Of a DNA stretch of 64,000 nucleotides, positions 1 to 9,034 are shown in pieces. The position numbers and the translations under genes are program-made. The stretch comes from JACKIP01 sp963710165 (GTDB lineage Bacteria; Pseudomonadota; Alphaproteobacteria; Micavibrionales; Micavibrionaceae). The notes under the pieces are model-generated. The model did no database searches, was not told where the DNA came from, and saw nothing but the letters and a program-made list of their open reading frames with translations. Each line of letters starts with the position of its first letter. Position 1 is the stretch's first letter. The DNA lies in the NCBI GenBank assembly GCA_963710165.1, contig CAVPYZ010000003.1:1-64000 (forward strand), written 5' to 3'.

Positions 1-692
1 GCAAGCGGTCGGCGCGACCGTCTTCATCACGAAAACAAGGCGCGATTTGAAAATATTTATCAAATCCCGACATCATTAACAGTTGTTTGAATTGTTGCGG
101 TGCCTGCGGCAGGGCATAAAATTTACCCGGATGCAAACGGCTGGGTACAAGGTAATCACGCGCCCCTTCCGGCGACGACGCGGTCAGGATTGGTGTTTCT
201 AATTTCTGAAAGTCTTTTTCCCACATCATTTGACGCAAGCTTGAAATCACATTATTACGCAGACGAATTTTTCTTCTGCATCTCTTCACGGCGCAGATCA
301 AGATAACGGTATGTCAGGCGAATATCCTCCCCCGCCCCGTCATTTTCAGCTACTTGGAACGGAATAACATCCGCCATGGATTGAACCTCGACCTCTTCGA
401 TATAAATTTCAATCGCCCCGGTTGAGAGTTTATCATTTTCAGTTCCCTCGGCACGGGCGCGCACCTTACCGGTAATTGTCACAACACTTTCGGGACGCCA
501 CTTTTCAATCTCTGCTAATAACGGCGAATTTTCATTTACAACGCATTGTGTCATGCCGAACGTATCGCGCAGGTCGATAAACAAAACCCCGCCGTGATCA
601 CGTTTCCGATTAATCCAGCCAGAGACCTTGACGCTCTGTCCGATGTCATCGGCTCTCAGTTCGTTACATGTGTGTGTGCGATATGCGTGCAT
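1..692 (-). CDS. aspS: Aspartyl-tRNA synthetase, N-terminal part, cut by the window edge, one frameshift
   Basis: Charges tRNA-Asp (possibly also tRNA-Asn) with aspartate in the cytoplasm. The first ~140 residues form the anticodon-binding OB fold, with GWINRKRDHGG and FIDLRDTFG, followed by the class II motif YRYLDLRR. I start at the ATG at 692 because translation then begins MHAYRTHTCNELR, as in the family; an upstream in-frame ATG at 806 adds non-homologous residues. The frame closes near 255, but removing one T from the T5 run at 268-272 restores the normal continuation (IRLRNNVI, then motif 2 context), which runs off the left edge. A homopolymer error is more likely than real loss of an essential gene. 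Confidence 0.93.
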
Positions 693-734
693 AATTTTTT
701 CCGTCTGTAATCCGTTTGTAATATGTGTGTGAAG

Positions 735-763
735 AGATAACCAAGGATAGACATTCAAGTCAA
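735..763 (-). promoter_or_regulatory. Probable sigma70 promoter of aspS
   Basis: Read on the minus strand, TTGACT (758-763) and TTATCT (735-740) are separated by 17 bases. They lie about 45 bases upstream of the aspS start, in the divergent gap between aspS and the gene at 847. Confidence 0.5.
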
Positions 764-846
764 TAAAAAACTGGCTTTTTGCCCGAATATTTGGCAAATT
801 GGGCACTCGAACGGAACAAACCTGAAAATTTAAGGATTATACTCAC

Positions 847-1384
847 ATGGCAAAACATTCCTCTACGGCTAAAGTTGTTGATGGCTCACTCGTCCTGTCA
901 TTGCCGGATGCTGTGACGCCTGTGGTCATGAGATTATCTTTAGAGGAGGCCAAGTCGGCTGCTTTTACGGTATTGGAAAAGAAAGATTTGCATGTCTTAA
1001 CAGTGCAGTTTTCGGAAAAAGATTGCGCGTATCGCGCCCTTTGCTGAAAAAGAACAAGCGGTGAGCGCGTTGATGGCGGCAAGTGCGGCTTTGGAAAAAG
1101 GCTCACGCGTTTATACGGTCAACGGAACGCAGGCCAATGACAACGCGGGCGGTTTTTCTTTTAAGGCGGTCGGTAAATGGGTCGCGGCATTGGGATTATT
1201 GTTTGTTCTGGTCTGGTTTGTCACCACAATGAGCGGCGGCGTACCACAAGCGCCAACGTTAAGCGCGGCTGAGCGGGCGGCGGGCGGCCAAACAGCATCG
1301 AATGACCGGACGCCTTTTGATGATCCGCGGCAGGTTACAGGACAAGCCGTTTCCGCCGATGATTTCCTAAGCCGTGGGCAGTAA
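847..1384 (+). CDS. Unrecognised single-pass membrane protein upstream of dotL, one frameshift
   Basis: Not recognised. It reads as two open pieces, 847-1047 and 1061-1384. Removing one base in the stretch around 1016-1021 joins them into about 178 residues, with the junction reading FSEKIARIAPFAEKEQ. The N-terminal ~100 residues are soluble and alpha/beta-like; a hydrophobic segment near residues 118-136 (WVAALGLLFVLVWFV) is followed by a short polar tail rich in Ala, Gly and Asp. The start at 847 has a plausible ribosome site (aaggat). It lies 109 bases upstream of the DotL homologue on the same strand, so it could belong to the secretion machine, but no Dot/Icm family signature is visible. 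Confidence 0.6.
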
Positions 1385-1493
1385 AGAGCGCGTCTTGGAC
1401 GTTTTTCTTTGCGTTGCATTTCAGAAAAAAATAGCAAAATAGCGTAGGTTGCGGTAAACTATCAAGGATTAATTAAGAATAAGAAGAGCCCCC

Positions 1494-3936
1494 ATGGCAG
1501 TTGACAGTCGTAAGTACGAACATAAATATGATAGCGTTCTTCGGGACACGCGCCCGATGTATGCCCGTTTGGCGGCGTGGTTTCGCAAACGGGATAATTC
1601 TTTCGTGGTTTTATTCGTTGCGATGGTTTCCCTGCTTACATTTGACGAGGTGATGATGTGGGGCGATGTCCTTATGTTTACGGTCGTTTGTTATTTTCTA
1701 TGGCTGATGACACGTGATCGTCAGCTTCCTTTTAAATTTCCGCTTGGCGCGGGCTATGCCGATAAAAATAATGGACGTAATGGCAAGGCGGGTGAAATCT
1801 GAAGGTATTCTTTATCTTGGTAACGTTAAAGACACCAATGAAGAAGTTTGGTTTACCAATTCGGATGCCAGAACGCATATGCTCTATCTGGGGACAACTG
1901 GTGCGGGTAAGACCGAAGGTTTGAAATCAATGGTGACAAACGCCCTGTCGTGGGGGTCGGGCTTTGTATATGTTGATGGTAAGGCCGATACTGACCTATG
2001 GTCTTCTCTATCTGCGCTGTGTCGCCGTTTTGGCCGTGATGATGATTTGCTGGTTTTGAACTATATGACCGGTAATGCGGAAGGCGGCGCGCCGTCTAAT
2101 ACTATGAACCCGTTTTCATCTGGTTCCTCATCTTATCTTGTTAACATGTTGACCAACCTGATGCCTGAAGCAGAAGGCGACAACGTGATGTGGAAAGAGC
2201 GTGCGGTGTCTTTGGTCAGTGCGATTTTGCCGGCCCTTGTCTGGAAACGTGACCATTTGGATATTCCTCTTTTTGTGACCGCTATTCGTGACTTGCTGAA
2301 CCTGAATAAAATTATTGCTTTATCGCGTGAGGAAGTTTTGCCCGAAACAGTGCGTGCCGGTGTAAAGGGCTATCTTGAGACCCCGCCCGGTTATAATGAT
2401 AAAGCATTCGATGATAACGGACAGATGAAACCGCCTGGCGGTGATGTGCCGCAGGTGGATATGAACACCATGTCAAACCAGCACGGCTTTTTGACCATGC
2501 AGCTGACGCGTTCATTACAGTCTTTAGGCGAAGATTATGGTTATATTTTTAACACGCCGCACGCCGATGTTGATATGGTTGATGTGGTTTTGAACCGTCG
2601 TATTCTGGTTGTGCTGATTTCTGCGCTTGAAAATCTGGTGATGAAATTGCCAACCTTGGTAAAATTATTGCGGCGAATATGAAGGGTATGATGGGCTCCG
2701 CCTTGGTGCCACAGTGGAGGGGGATCAGGCCTCCGTTATTGACAATAAGCCGACCAACTCCGCAACGCCGTTTATGACTGTGTTTGACGAAGTTGGTTAC
2801 TATACCGCCTCCGGTATGGCGGTGATGGCGGCGCAGGCGCGTTCGCTCGGGTTCTCGCTCATTTTCTCGGGACAGGATTTGCCTGCGATGAAAAAACGTG
2901 TACGTGAGGAAGCCAATTCGATTGTGGCGAACTGTAACATTAAGATTTTCGGGAAACTTGAAGATCCGACAGAAACCAAAGACTTCTTCGAAAAAACCGT
3001 TGGGTCGGGCTTCTTCACCGAAGTGTCCTCTTTCTCTATGGAGGGCGGTGGTTCCATGGGCTCTTACTTCGATAGTAAGCAAGCCTCTGTTCAGCTTCGT
3101 CCGCGTGCCAGTTATGATGGCTTGCGTGAGTTTAAAGAAGGCGAAGCTGTCATGTGCTTTGCCGGTGTGCTTTATGATACCAAAATTTTCTATTCCAACC
3201 CCGGTCATGCCAAAGCGATGCGTGTTACAAGATTCCTTGGGTTGGCACCGCCTGATAATTTGACGATGCGCCATGCCAAAACGATACGCGATTTGCGCGA
3301 CCGTATGGTGCATAAATCATGGACAGCGAAAAAGCCAAAGCAAAGGCAGAATCCAGTAAGGCTTTGAAAGCCGTTATGACGGGCTTGAAAATGGCGGATG
3401 AACGTGGTCAGGCCGGTTCGATGAAAGGTCTGATGGGACTTGCCAATATTTATGCCGAGGATAATCAGGATAAGGTCAAAGCTATGATCCATCCGGATAA
3501 TGCACCGAAGGACAGTGTGGCACAACATCCCGCGACAGCGCAGCAGAAACCTGCCATTTCGGGTGCACCTGCCCAGCCGCAGCAGGCGCAACCGCAAAAT
3601 GTGCCACAGCAACCTATACAGCCAAAAGCGCCAGAGGTTCCGGCGGATACAACGACGGCGTCCAAGCCATCTATCTTTGGCGGAGGTCCGTTAGTACCGC
3701 CAAGCAGTCCGGCCGTGACACCGCAACAAGTTCCTGCGCAACCGAAAGCGCCCGAAGCGCCGAAGAAGCCGGAAGATATACGTGAAGAAGCCCTTGCCAA
3801 GGCGGCAAGCTTGCAAAACGTTGTCCCAATGCGTACAGCTGTTTCGAAAGAGGCAGAAGACATTCTGAAAAAAGCCGCGCTTGATGCCCGTAAGAAAATT
3901 ACAGAAGATAGCTCAGCCTCCGGCGCTGCGGAATAA
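1494..3936 (+). CDS. dotL: DotL/IcmO-type type IV coupling ATPase, several frameshifts
   Basis: Inner-membrane coupling protein that delivers substrates to a type IVB (Dot/Icm or IncI-like) machine. Two hydrophobic segments near residues 38-75 precede the motor domain. Walker A is GTTGAGKTEG (about 1890-1920), followed by the DotL-like stretch FVYVDGKADTDLW; Walker B is FMTVFDEVGYY (about 2775-2805). The tail from about 3500 is rich in Pro, Gln and Ala, in the position where DotL binds adaptor proteins. Frames 1494-1802, 1714-2682, 2714-3367 and 3319-3936 join if one base is removed near 1797 and one is restored near 2630, 2705 and 3318. The joined length of about 813 residues is close to Legionella DotL. 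The last segment could instead be a separate overlapping gene starting at 3319, but the length favours one protein. Confidence 0.85.
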
Positions 3937-3962
3937 AACAGATAATATTAATAAGAATTTTG

Positions 3963-3993
3963 AAAACGGCTCTTTTTAACAGAGCCGTTTTTT
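3963..3993. terminator. Bidirectional rho-independent terminator between dotL and argS
   Basis: Inverted repeat AAAACGGCTC (3963-3972) and GAGCCGTTTT (3982-3991) with a 9-base loop, followed by a T run and preceded by an A run. It can end both the rightward dotL transcript and the leftward argS transcript; its right edge touches the argS stop codon at 3992-3994. Confidence 0.85.
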
Positions 3994-5740
3994 ACATGCG
4001 TTCGGGTATATCAATTCCCAATAAGGCGCATATTTGTTCCAAACGCTTAAGCGTTAGCTGGCATAGAATAAGGCGGGAGTTTCTGAGTGTTTTATCCTCT
4101 TCCGGCAGAACGGGGTTATTTGCGTAAAACGAGCTGAATGTTTGTGCCAGATTATAAATGTAATCACAAATAACGTGCGGCGCATAATTGCGGACCGCCA
4201 GTTTCAACACCTCCGGCAAATGCGCGATTTGTAACGCTAAAACCCACGCACTTTCTTCTATTATTAAATCATTATGATCTGAGATAGTAATGGTTTTCTC
4301 TCTTCCGCTTTACGCAGGAGAGATTTAATACGTACGGCCTGATATAGAATATAGGGGCCGGTTTTCCCTTCGAAATTGGTCATCCGATCCAGATCAAACA
4401 CATAATCGGTATGGCGCTGGTTTTGAAGATCGGCAAATTTTAATGCCGCAACGCCAACTTTTTCGGCAATTTGTTGACGATCCTGATCTAGCATGTCACG
4501 CGCCAGATCGGCTTCATTCAGGCGCTCCATCGCTTTGTTTCGCGCCAGATCAATCATATCCGCCAGACGCATGACGCCGCCTGCGCGTGTTTTGAACGGT
4601 TTGCCGTCTGTGCCGTTCATCGTGCCGACCCCTGCGAATGTCAACTCGGTCTGTGGGTGTACGATGTCTGATAAACGTACGGCACGAAATAGCTGTTCGA
4701 AATGAAGGGATTGTCGCTGATCAACAATATAAATAATACGCGCAGGATCATAAATCTGTACGCGTTCAACAATTGTTGCCATATCCGTTGTGCCGTACAT
4801 CACCGCGCCGTCACGTTTATATGAAATCAGCGGGGGATATTTTTTCTTATCATCATTCTGTTCGACGGGAATAATCCACGCGCCGTCATCTTCAACGGCA
4901 AAACTCTTTTCTTTCAGCATATCGGCCATGGGCGCGATCAGCTTATGTACGTCCGCCTCACCCTTCCACAAATCAAAATGTACGTTCAGCGCGCCGTAAT
5001 TACGTTCCATTGCGGAGACGGAGACATCACGTATTTTTTGCCACATTGATGCGAATGGCTCTTCACCGTTTTGAAGTTTGACAGTCGCGGCGCGCGCTTC
5101 ACCCATTAGTGTTTCATCTTCTTTAGCGGCGCCCGATGCCTTTGGATATCGCTCAGCCATGTCATCGAATAATGCCTGTACCGCGTCAGCGTCAGATAAA
5201 TCGCAATTCATGACGACGTTTTCTTGCCCTGTACGTATATAATCCATCATCAACATTCCCATATGTGTGCCCCAGTCACCCATATGTACGTCACCCAGCG
5301 CGTTAAAGCCGACTGATTTCAATAGGCGCACGCAGGCAATCTCCGATAATGCCTGTACGTAAGTGCCCGACATGCATCGGTTTGGCAATATTGGGGCCGC
5401 CATAATCCAGAATAACCGTATCACCATGTGACAGGGTGGGAAGGGACAGATCAGTCGTAAATGTTTGCAGGAAGTCATCCGTCACAAATATGTTAATAAA
5501 ACCTGGGCCACCAATGGTAAGTTCCCGAAAGGCAGGGTTGCCGGACGCCTTGTCTATCACCATTTGCGCAATTTCACGTGGGTTTTTACCTAGCTTTTTA
5601 GCAGCGGGCATCGCGCCGTTACACTGAAACTGTGCTGTTTCGGCGCGTTCAGAGACACGTACAGCGCCAAGATCGCGCGGTAAATCAAGGGATTCAAAGA
5701 TATCTTCAAATATGAGGGACAGGGCTTGGATTATTGACAT
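3992..5740 (-). CDS. argS: Arginyl-tRNA synthetase, two frameshifts
   Basis: Class I synthetase charging tRNA-Arg. The N-terminal domain begins MSIIQALSLIFEDIF at 5740. The HIGH-like motif is HVGHLR within the family stretch PNIAKPMHVGHLRTG. The DALR anticodon domain forms the C-terminus, ending GIDIPERM. Three open pieces (5740-5303, 5478-4264, 4219-3992) join if one base is removed near 5325 (the correct reading gives LRALLKSVGFNALGD) and one base is changed near 4275 (HNDLIIEESAWVLALQIAHL). The total of about 582 residues is normal for the family. These are most likely sequencing errors, since the gene is essential. Confidence 0.92.
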
Positions 5741-5783
5741 GGCAAAATATAAACATAGACAGGGCGGCAGAGACAAGAGGTAT

Positions 5784-6437
5784 TTAACGTTGTATCAAAG
5801 CGTCCAGATAATAATACTTGCCATCGGCCATTTCGAAGCACCCGCGTGCGCGTGGAACATTCAGATAGGTGGTCGGTACATCTACGTCTTCATAACCGAT
5901 ATATTCCAGATTGGGAACGTCCTCTATCTTCGGGATATAATCATAATCATTTTCCTGATTGGCAAGTTTACCCAAAAAGCTTTGTAAGAGAGCTTCTCTG
6001 GGAAAGCCAAGGTTTTTATTGGTTTCATTGCAAAAGGCGGGGGCGACATCAGGTAAAATGGCGACGATTTCTGTTTCGTCGGTTTCGAGGCCCTTCAAAA
6101 TGTTTTTCCTGTTAAAGATCATTGGCATTTTATTATGGGGGGATAGCTGGTACGTCGCTTTACCACCCATGGGATGGAAAACCTGGCTACGGACATTTTT
6201 TTCGTAATTGGCAACACCGGGCGGGTCAAAACGTATTTGGTCATAGGGAATTTTTCTCTCGACATTTAGCCAGATAACGGCGGTTCTGACTTCATCGGGC
6301 CAGTTGCTTAACGGTTGTGTAGAGATATCTGGCGTCTGCTCGGCTTCATCTTTCGCAACAGATGTTTGCGGTGAGAGAAAGATGCCCAAAATAAGGGTCA
6401 GTAAAACCAGTAAAAAGAGTGTGCGAGATATCATCAT
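5784..6437 (-). CDS. Hypothetical exported protein
   Basis: Family not recognised. The first ~28 residues form a signal peptide (hydrophobic LFLLVLLTLILGIFL, then SVAKDE), so the mature protein should be periplasmic. The mature part is acidic, about 190 residues, with two Cys (near FCNE and the C-terminal RGCFE) that could form a disulfide, and it ends YYYLDALIQR. It is intact although its neighbours argS and grpE are frameshifted. A second possible start lies at the next codon (6434). Confidence 0.7.
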   Translation of the reverse strand: MMISRTLFLLVLLTLILGIFLSPQTSVAKDEAEQTPDISTQPLSNWPDEVRTAVIWLNVERKIPYDQIRFDPPGVANYEKNVRSQVFHPMGGKATYQLSPHNKMPMIFNRKNILKGLETDETEIVAILPDVAPAFCNETNKNLGFPREALLQSFLGKLANQENDYDYIPKIEDVPNLEYIGYEDVDVPTTYLNVPRARGCFEMADGKYYYLDALIQR

Positions 6438-6455
6438 ACTATATCTAGTATAGTC

Positions 6456-7126
6456 TTAAGCTTCCTGATCAATCAAGTGTCCGTCATTATCTTGCGGCGG
6501 CTCGCCTGTATTTTTGGACACGCCAACCTTTGCCGCGCGGAGCAGACGGCCTTTCAAAATATATCCCGGTTCGACAATTTGTATGATTGTACCGTTGGGT
6601 TTATCGGGCATGGGGGCTTCGAACATGACTTCATGGAAATTGGCATCATAACGCTCTTCTAACGGTTCGATTTTCTGAATGCCATGTTGGTCGAAGGCCT
6701 TGAGTAATTCACGCTCTGTCGCTTCAATACCTGTCAAAATACCGGGCAGGCGATCATCGGCCTCTTTAAATCTTCAGGGACGGATCAAGCGCGCGGCGCA
6801 AATTATCGGCAACACTTAAAATGTATCACGCGCGAACTTTGAAATTGCAAAAGAGCTGGGCATTTTCGCGGGCTTCTTTCTGTGCGATTTTGCGCGTATT
6901 TTCCAACTCTGCGAGGGCGCGAAGCGTCTGGTTTTTCGACAGTCCTGGCGATTCTTCTTTAGCTCTTTAATTTTTGCGCGGTGTTATGGCTTTGGTTATC
7001 ACCGTTAATCGGTGCAATATTTTCAGCGAAGGAGTGAAGATCACCCTCCTCTATCTCCGGCGCTTCTGTCGCGGCAAGGGGGTCTTCATCCAAATGGGTA
7101 TTTAAATGTTTATCATTTTCAGTCAT
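6456..7126 (-). CDS. grpE: Nucleotide exchange factor GrpE, several frameshifts
   Basis: Releases ADP from DnaK in the heat-shock chaperone cycle. The start at 7126 gives an acidic, disordered N-terminus (MTENDKHLNTHLDED). The beta-wing head is clear in the intact 6456-6737 piece: YDANFHEVMFEAP, then QIVEPGYILKGRLLRAAKVGVSK, the family's C-terminal signature. The middle coiled-coil region (about 6740-6965) changes frame at least three times but still yields GrpE-like peptides such as LAELENTRKIAQKEAREN. No CIRCE element is visible upstream and hrcA is not adjacent. Confidence 0.9.
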
Positions 7127-7240
7127 AGGCTTGATGTAGCGGTTTTGCAGCGAAAAGTAAAGTCTTGAACTAAACTATTGAACGCTTAGGTCATAGACAG
7201 CTAGGGTGCAAGGCAGATTAAATAACCAAGGAAACACACT

Positions 7241-7924
7241 ATGAACAGACGAGTGGCCGCGCCGCAGACGAACTTCGCACAATCGAGATACGATCCCCCA
7301 TTTTACCAAACATGCCGAAGGCTCGGTTCTGGTCAATGCGGTGAAACGCACGCGCTATGTACCGCCAGCGTTGAAGAAAAAGTGCCCGGCTGGATGAAAA
7401 ATTCCGGTAAGGGGTGGGTCTCTGCGGAATATGGCATGTTACCACGCTCTACCCACAGCCGTATGGACCGTGAAGCGGCGCGCGGTAAACAATCGGGACG
7501 TACACAGGAAATACAACGATTAATCGGACGCGCCCTACGCGCCGCCGTTGATATGCATAAGCTGGAGAGCGCCGATCAGGGTGGATTGTGACGCGATTTA
7601 GGCCGATGGCGGCACACGTACGGCGTCGGTCACGGGCGGTTTTGTAGCATGAAGCTGGCGATCAACCATTTGATCAAAATCGGCGCATTAACGGAAAGCC
7701 CACTGAAAGACACAGTGGCTGCCATCTTCTGGAAGTATATAAAGGAACGCCCGTTCTTGATCTGGATTATGCCGAGGATTCCGATGCGGAAACGGACGCA
7801 GAATTTCGTGATCACAGGCAAGGGCGGCATTGTCGAAATTCAAGGTACAGCCGAACAAGAACCATTTAGTGAAGCAGAATTTCAGCAATTGCTCGATCTG
7901 GCACAAAAAGGGTGTACGCTTTGA
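7241..7924 (+). CDS. rph: Ribonuclease PH, several frameshifts
   Basis: Phosphate-dependent 3'-5' exoribonuclease trimming tRNA 3' ends. The start at 7241 has a good ribosome site (aaggaaa). Clear family stretches are LCTASVEEKVPGWMK, GWVSAEYGMLPRSTH, the catalytic-site loop MDREAARGKQSGRTQEIQRL, IGRALRA, then KLAINHLI and EFVITGKGGIVEIQGTAEQ near the end. Frame changes near 7255, 7345, 7590, 7650 and 7735 break the reading; corrected length is about 227 residues, close to the usual 238. Divergent from grpE, an arrangement seen in alphaproteobacteria. Confidence 0.92.
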
Positions 7925-8216
7925 AAGGTGAGCAGGATAAGATTAACTAAAGTCTTTATGTTATTCATTCTTGGATTGCCGTGCTTCGCTCGCAATGACA
8001 ATTGAGTCATTATATAAAATTTTATGTAATCTTAAAGGCGCTTTTCTCTTTTTTCATTATAATAGAGAAAATAACATGAGAACGGACTATGTCAGGGTCA
8101 AGAGCAGAGATGATGCAACACAAAGTGCATGAAGAACATCTATCGCAAAGATGTAAAGAATATACCAGTAAGGGAGAGTTGTACGTATCAAGTTGAACAG
8201 CAATTACTGTAATCAG
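7925..8216. other. Gap between rph and chaB with a dispersed repeat and a possible 35-codon frame
   Basis: Contains the palindromic repeat at 7970-8001 and otherwise AT-rich sequence. A short frame at 8089-8196 on the plus strand (MSGSRAEMMQHKVHEE...) has no convincing ribosome site or relatives I recognise, so I do not call it a gene. Nothing else is visible. Confidence 0.4.
7970..8001. repeat. RPE-like palindromic dispersed repeat, copy 1
   Basis: The core ggattgccgtgcttcgctcg continues into caatgaca; the complementary strand reads TGTCATTGCGAGCGAAGC then ACGGCAATCC. This matches the widespread intergenic palindrome family (GTCATTGCGAG...GGCAATCC) common in Rickettsia, Legionella and many other proteobacteria. 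It lies just downstream of rph. Confidence 0.7.
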
Positions 8217-8452
8217 TCAGTCTTTTGCAACCCAGTTGCCATCATCTTCTTTATGATATGATTGTTTTACAGCCGGCCCATGCCACGCGGTGCGATACTT
8301 CCTTGCGGGAGGCATCGCCGTCACGATCTTCGGCATCTTCTTTTACATTTATTCCATGCACTGTTATAGGCTTCTTTATAAACGTCCTGCGCGTGTGACG
8401 GTAAATTATCGCGGACAGCATCAGGTAAATCGGATTGGTTTTCATAGGGCAT
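8217..8452 (-). CDS. chaB: ChaB family protein, frameshifted
   Basis: Small ChaB-domain protein. The domain was named for E. coli ChaB, described as a regulator of the ChaA cation antiporter; the biochemical role is uncertain. From the ATG at 8452 translation gives MPYENQSDLPDAVRDNLP, SHAQDVYKEAYNSAWNK, then after frame correction EDAEDRDGDASR, SHRVAWAAVKQSYHKEDD and GNWVAKD before the stop at 8217. These are the domain's conserved features (SDLP, HAQ, YKEAFNSAW, HRVAWAAVK). The length of 236 bases is not a multiple of three, consistent with at least two indels (near 8350 and 8275). Expected product about 77 residues. Confidence 0.82.
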
Positions 8453-8496
8453 ATTATCCAAACGACAGCGTGACGCCCTAAGTTCCTAAAGAGTAT

Positions 8497-8997
8497 TTAA
8501 TTATTATTGATGAAAATAGAGTGAGACATAACGCTGTGTTTGGCGGCAAGCCGTTCGATCAAATCTTTGCGTAAATCCTGCCGTGAAACGAGGGAGGTAT
8601 ACTCACTCTCCAAAATATTATAGCTGCCGCGTGCGCTTAAATCTTTTCTCAGCACGACTTTACCTGTTTCAAGATCGGTCAGCTTCATAATGGCGGACAG
8701 CTTCATTTGCTCACGCGTGGTGTCGGACCGCACAGTCACGTCCAAATCGCGTAGCTCTTCGCTCAGCTTTAATACCTCCAACTTATAACGCGGCGCGGCG
8801 GGTGTGCCCGCGGGTTGAAGATAGTCAACCAGTTCATTGCGCAGCATCTGTCCGTCACGATTTGGAATATTGGCAATATCAATACTTGCCAGTTCCGTCG
8901 ATGTGACCTTGGTTGCGGCATTTTCACCATACATGGGTTTGAAGCCGCAAGCCGTCAGAAGGCAAATAAAAGCCATAGCAACCAAGCATTTTGTCAT
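8497..8997 (-). CDS. lptE: LPS assembly lipoprotein LptE
   Basis: Outer-membrane lipoprotein that plugs LptD and helps insert lipopolysaccharide. Signal peptide II with lipobox LTAC and lipidated Cys17, followed at once by the family's GFKPMYG motif. The mature part has the LptE pattern YKLEV..LSEELRDL and a basic C-terminus. It follows leuS closely (stop at 9035), the standard alphaproteobacterial order, although holA, usually next, lies far away at 47.6 kb. The start codon falls inside a degenerate palindromic repeat (8993-9021). Confidence 0.88.
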   Translation of the reverse strand: MTKCLVAMAFICLLTACGFKPMYGENAATKVTSTELASIDIANIPNRDGQMLRNELVDYLQPAGTPAAPRYKLEVLKLSEELRDLDVTVRSDTTREQMKLSAIMKLTDLETGKVVLRKDLSARGSYNILESEYTSLVSRQDLRKDLIERLAAKHSVMSHSIFINNN

Positions 8998-9021
8998 TGC
9001 GGCACATGTGCGGCAATCCGG
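8993..9021. repeat. RPE-like palindromic dispersed repeat, copy 2, at the lptE start
   Basis: Begins gtcattgcgg and ends cggcaatccgg around a GCACATGTGC core. On the minus strand it begins GGATTGCCGC and ends CGCAATGACA, the same end sequences as copy 1. The ATG in CAATGACA is the lptE start codon. Confidence 0.55.
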
Positions 9022-9034
9022 ATTTTATACATCA

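Noticed and set aside
2549..3313. Long minus-strand open frame (254 codons) opposite dotL
   Set aside because: The His/Arg-rich translation is the shadow of the conserved DotL motor domain, which has clear motifs on the plus strand.
3465..3863. Minus-strand frame of 132 codons rich in Gly, Ala and Cys
   Set aside because: Antisense of the Pro/Gln-rich DotL tail; composition bias alone explains it.
7127..7240. Search for a CIRCE operator between grpE and rph
   Set aside because: No TTAGCACTC-N9-GAGTGCTAA-like inverted repeat is present.
8089..8196. Possible 35-residue peptide
   Set aside because: No clear ribosome site or family, and it lies in a frameshift-prone stretch.
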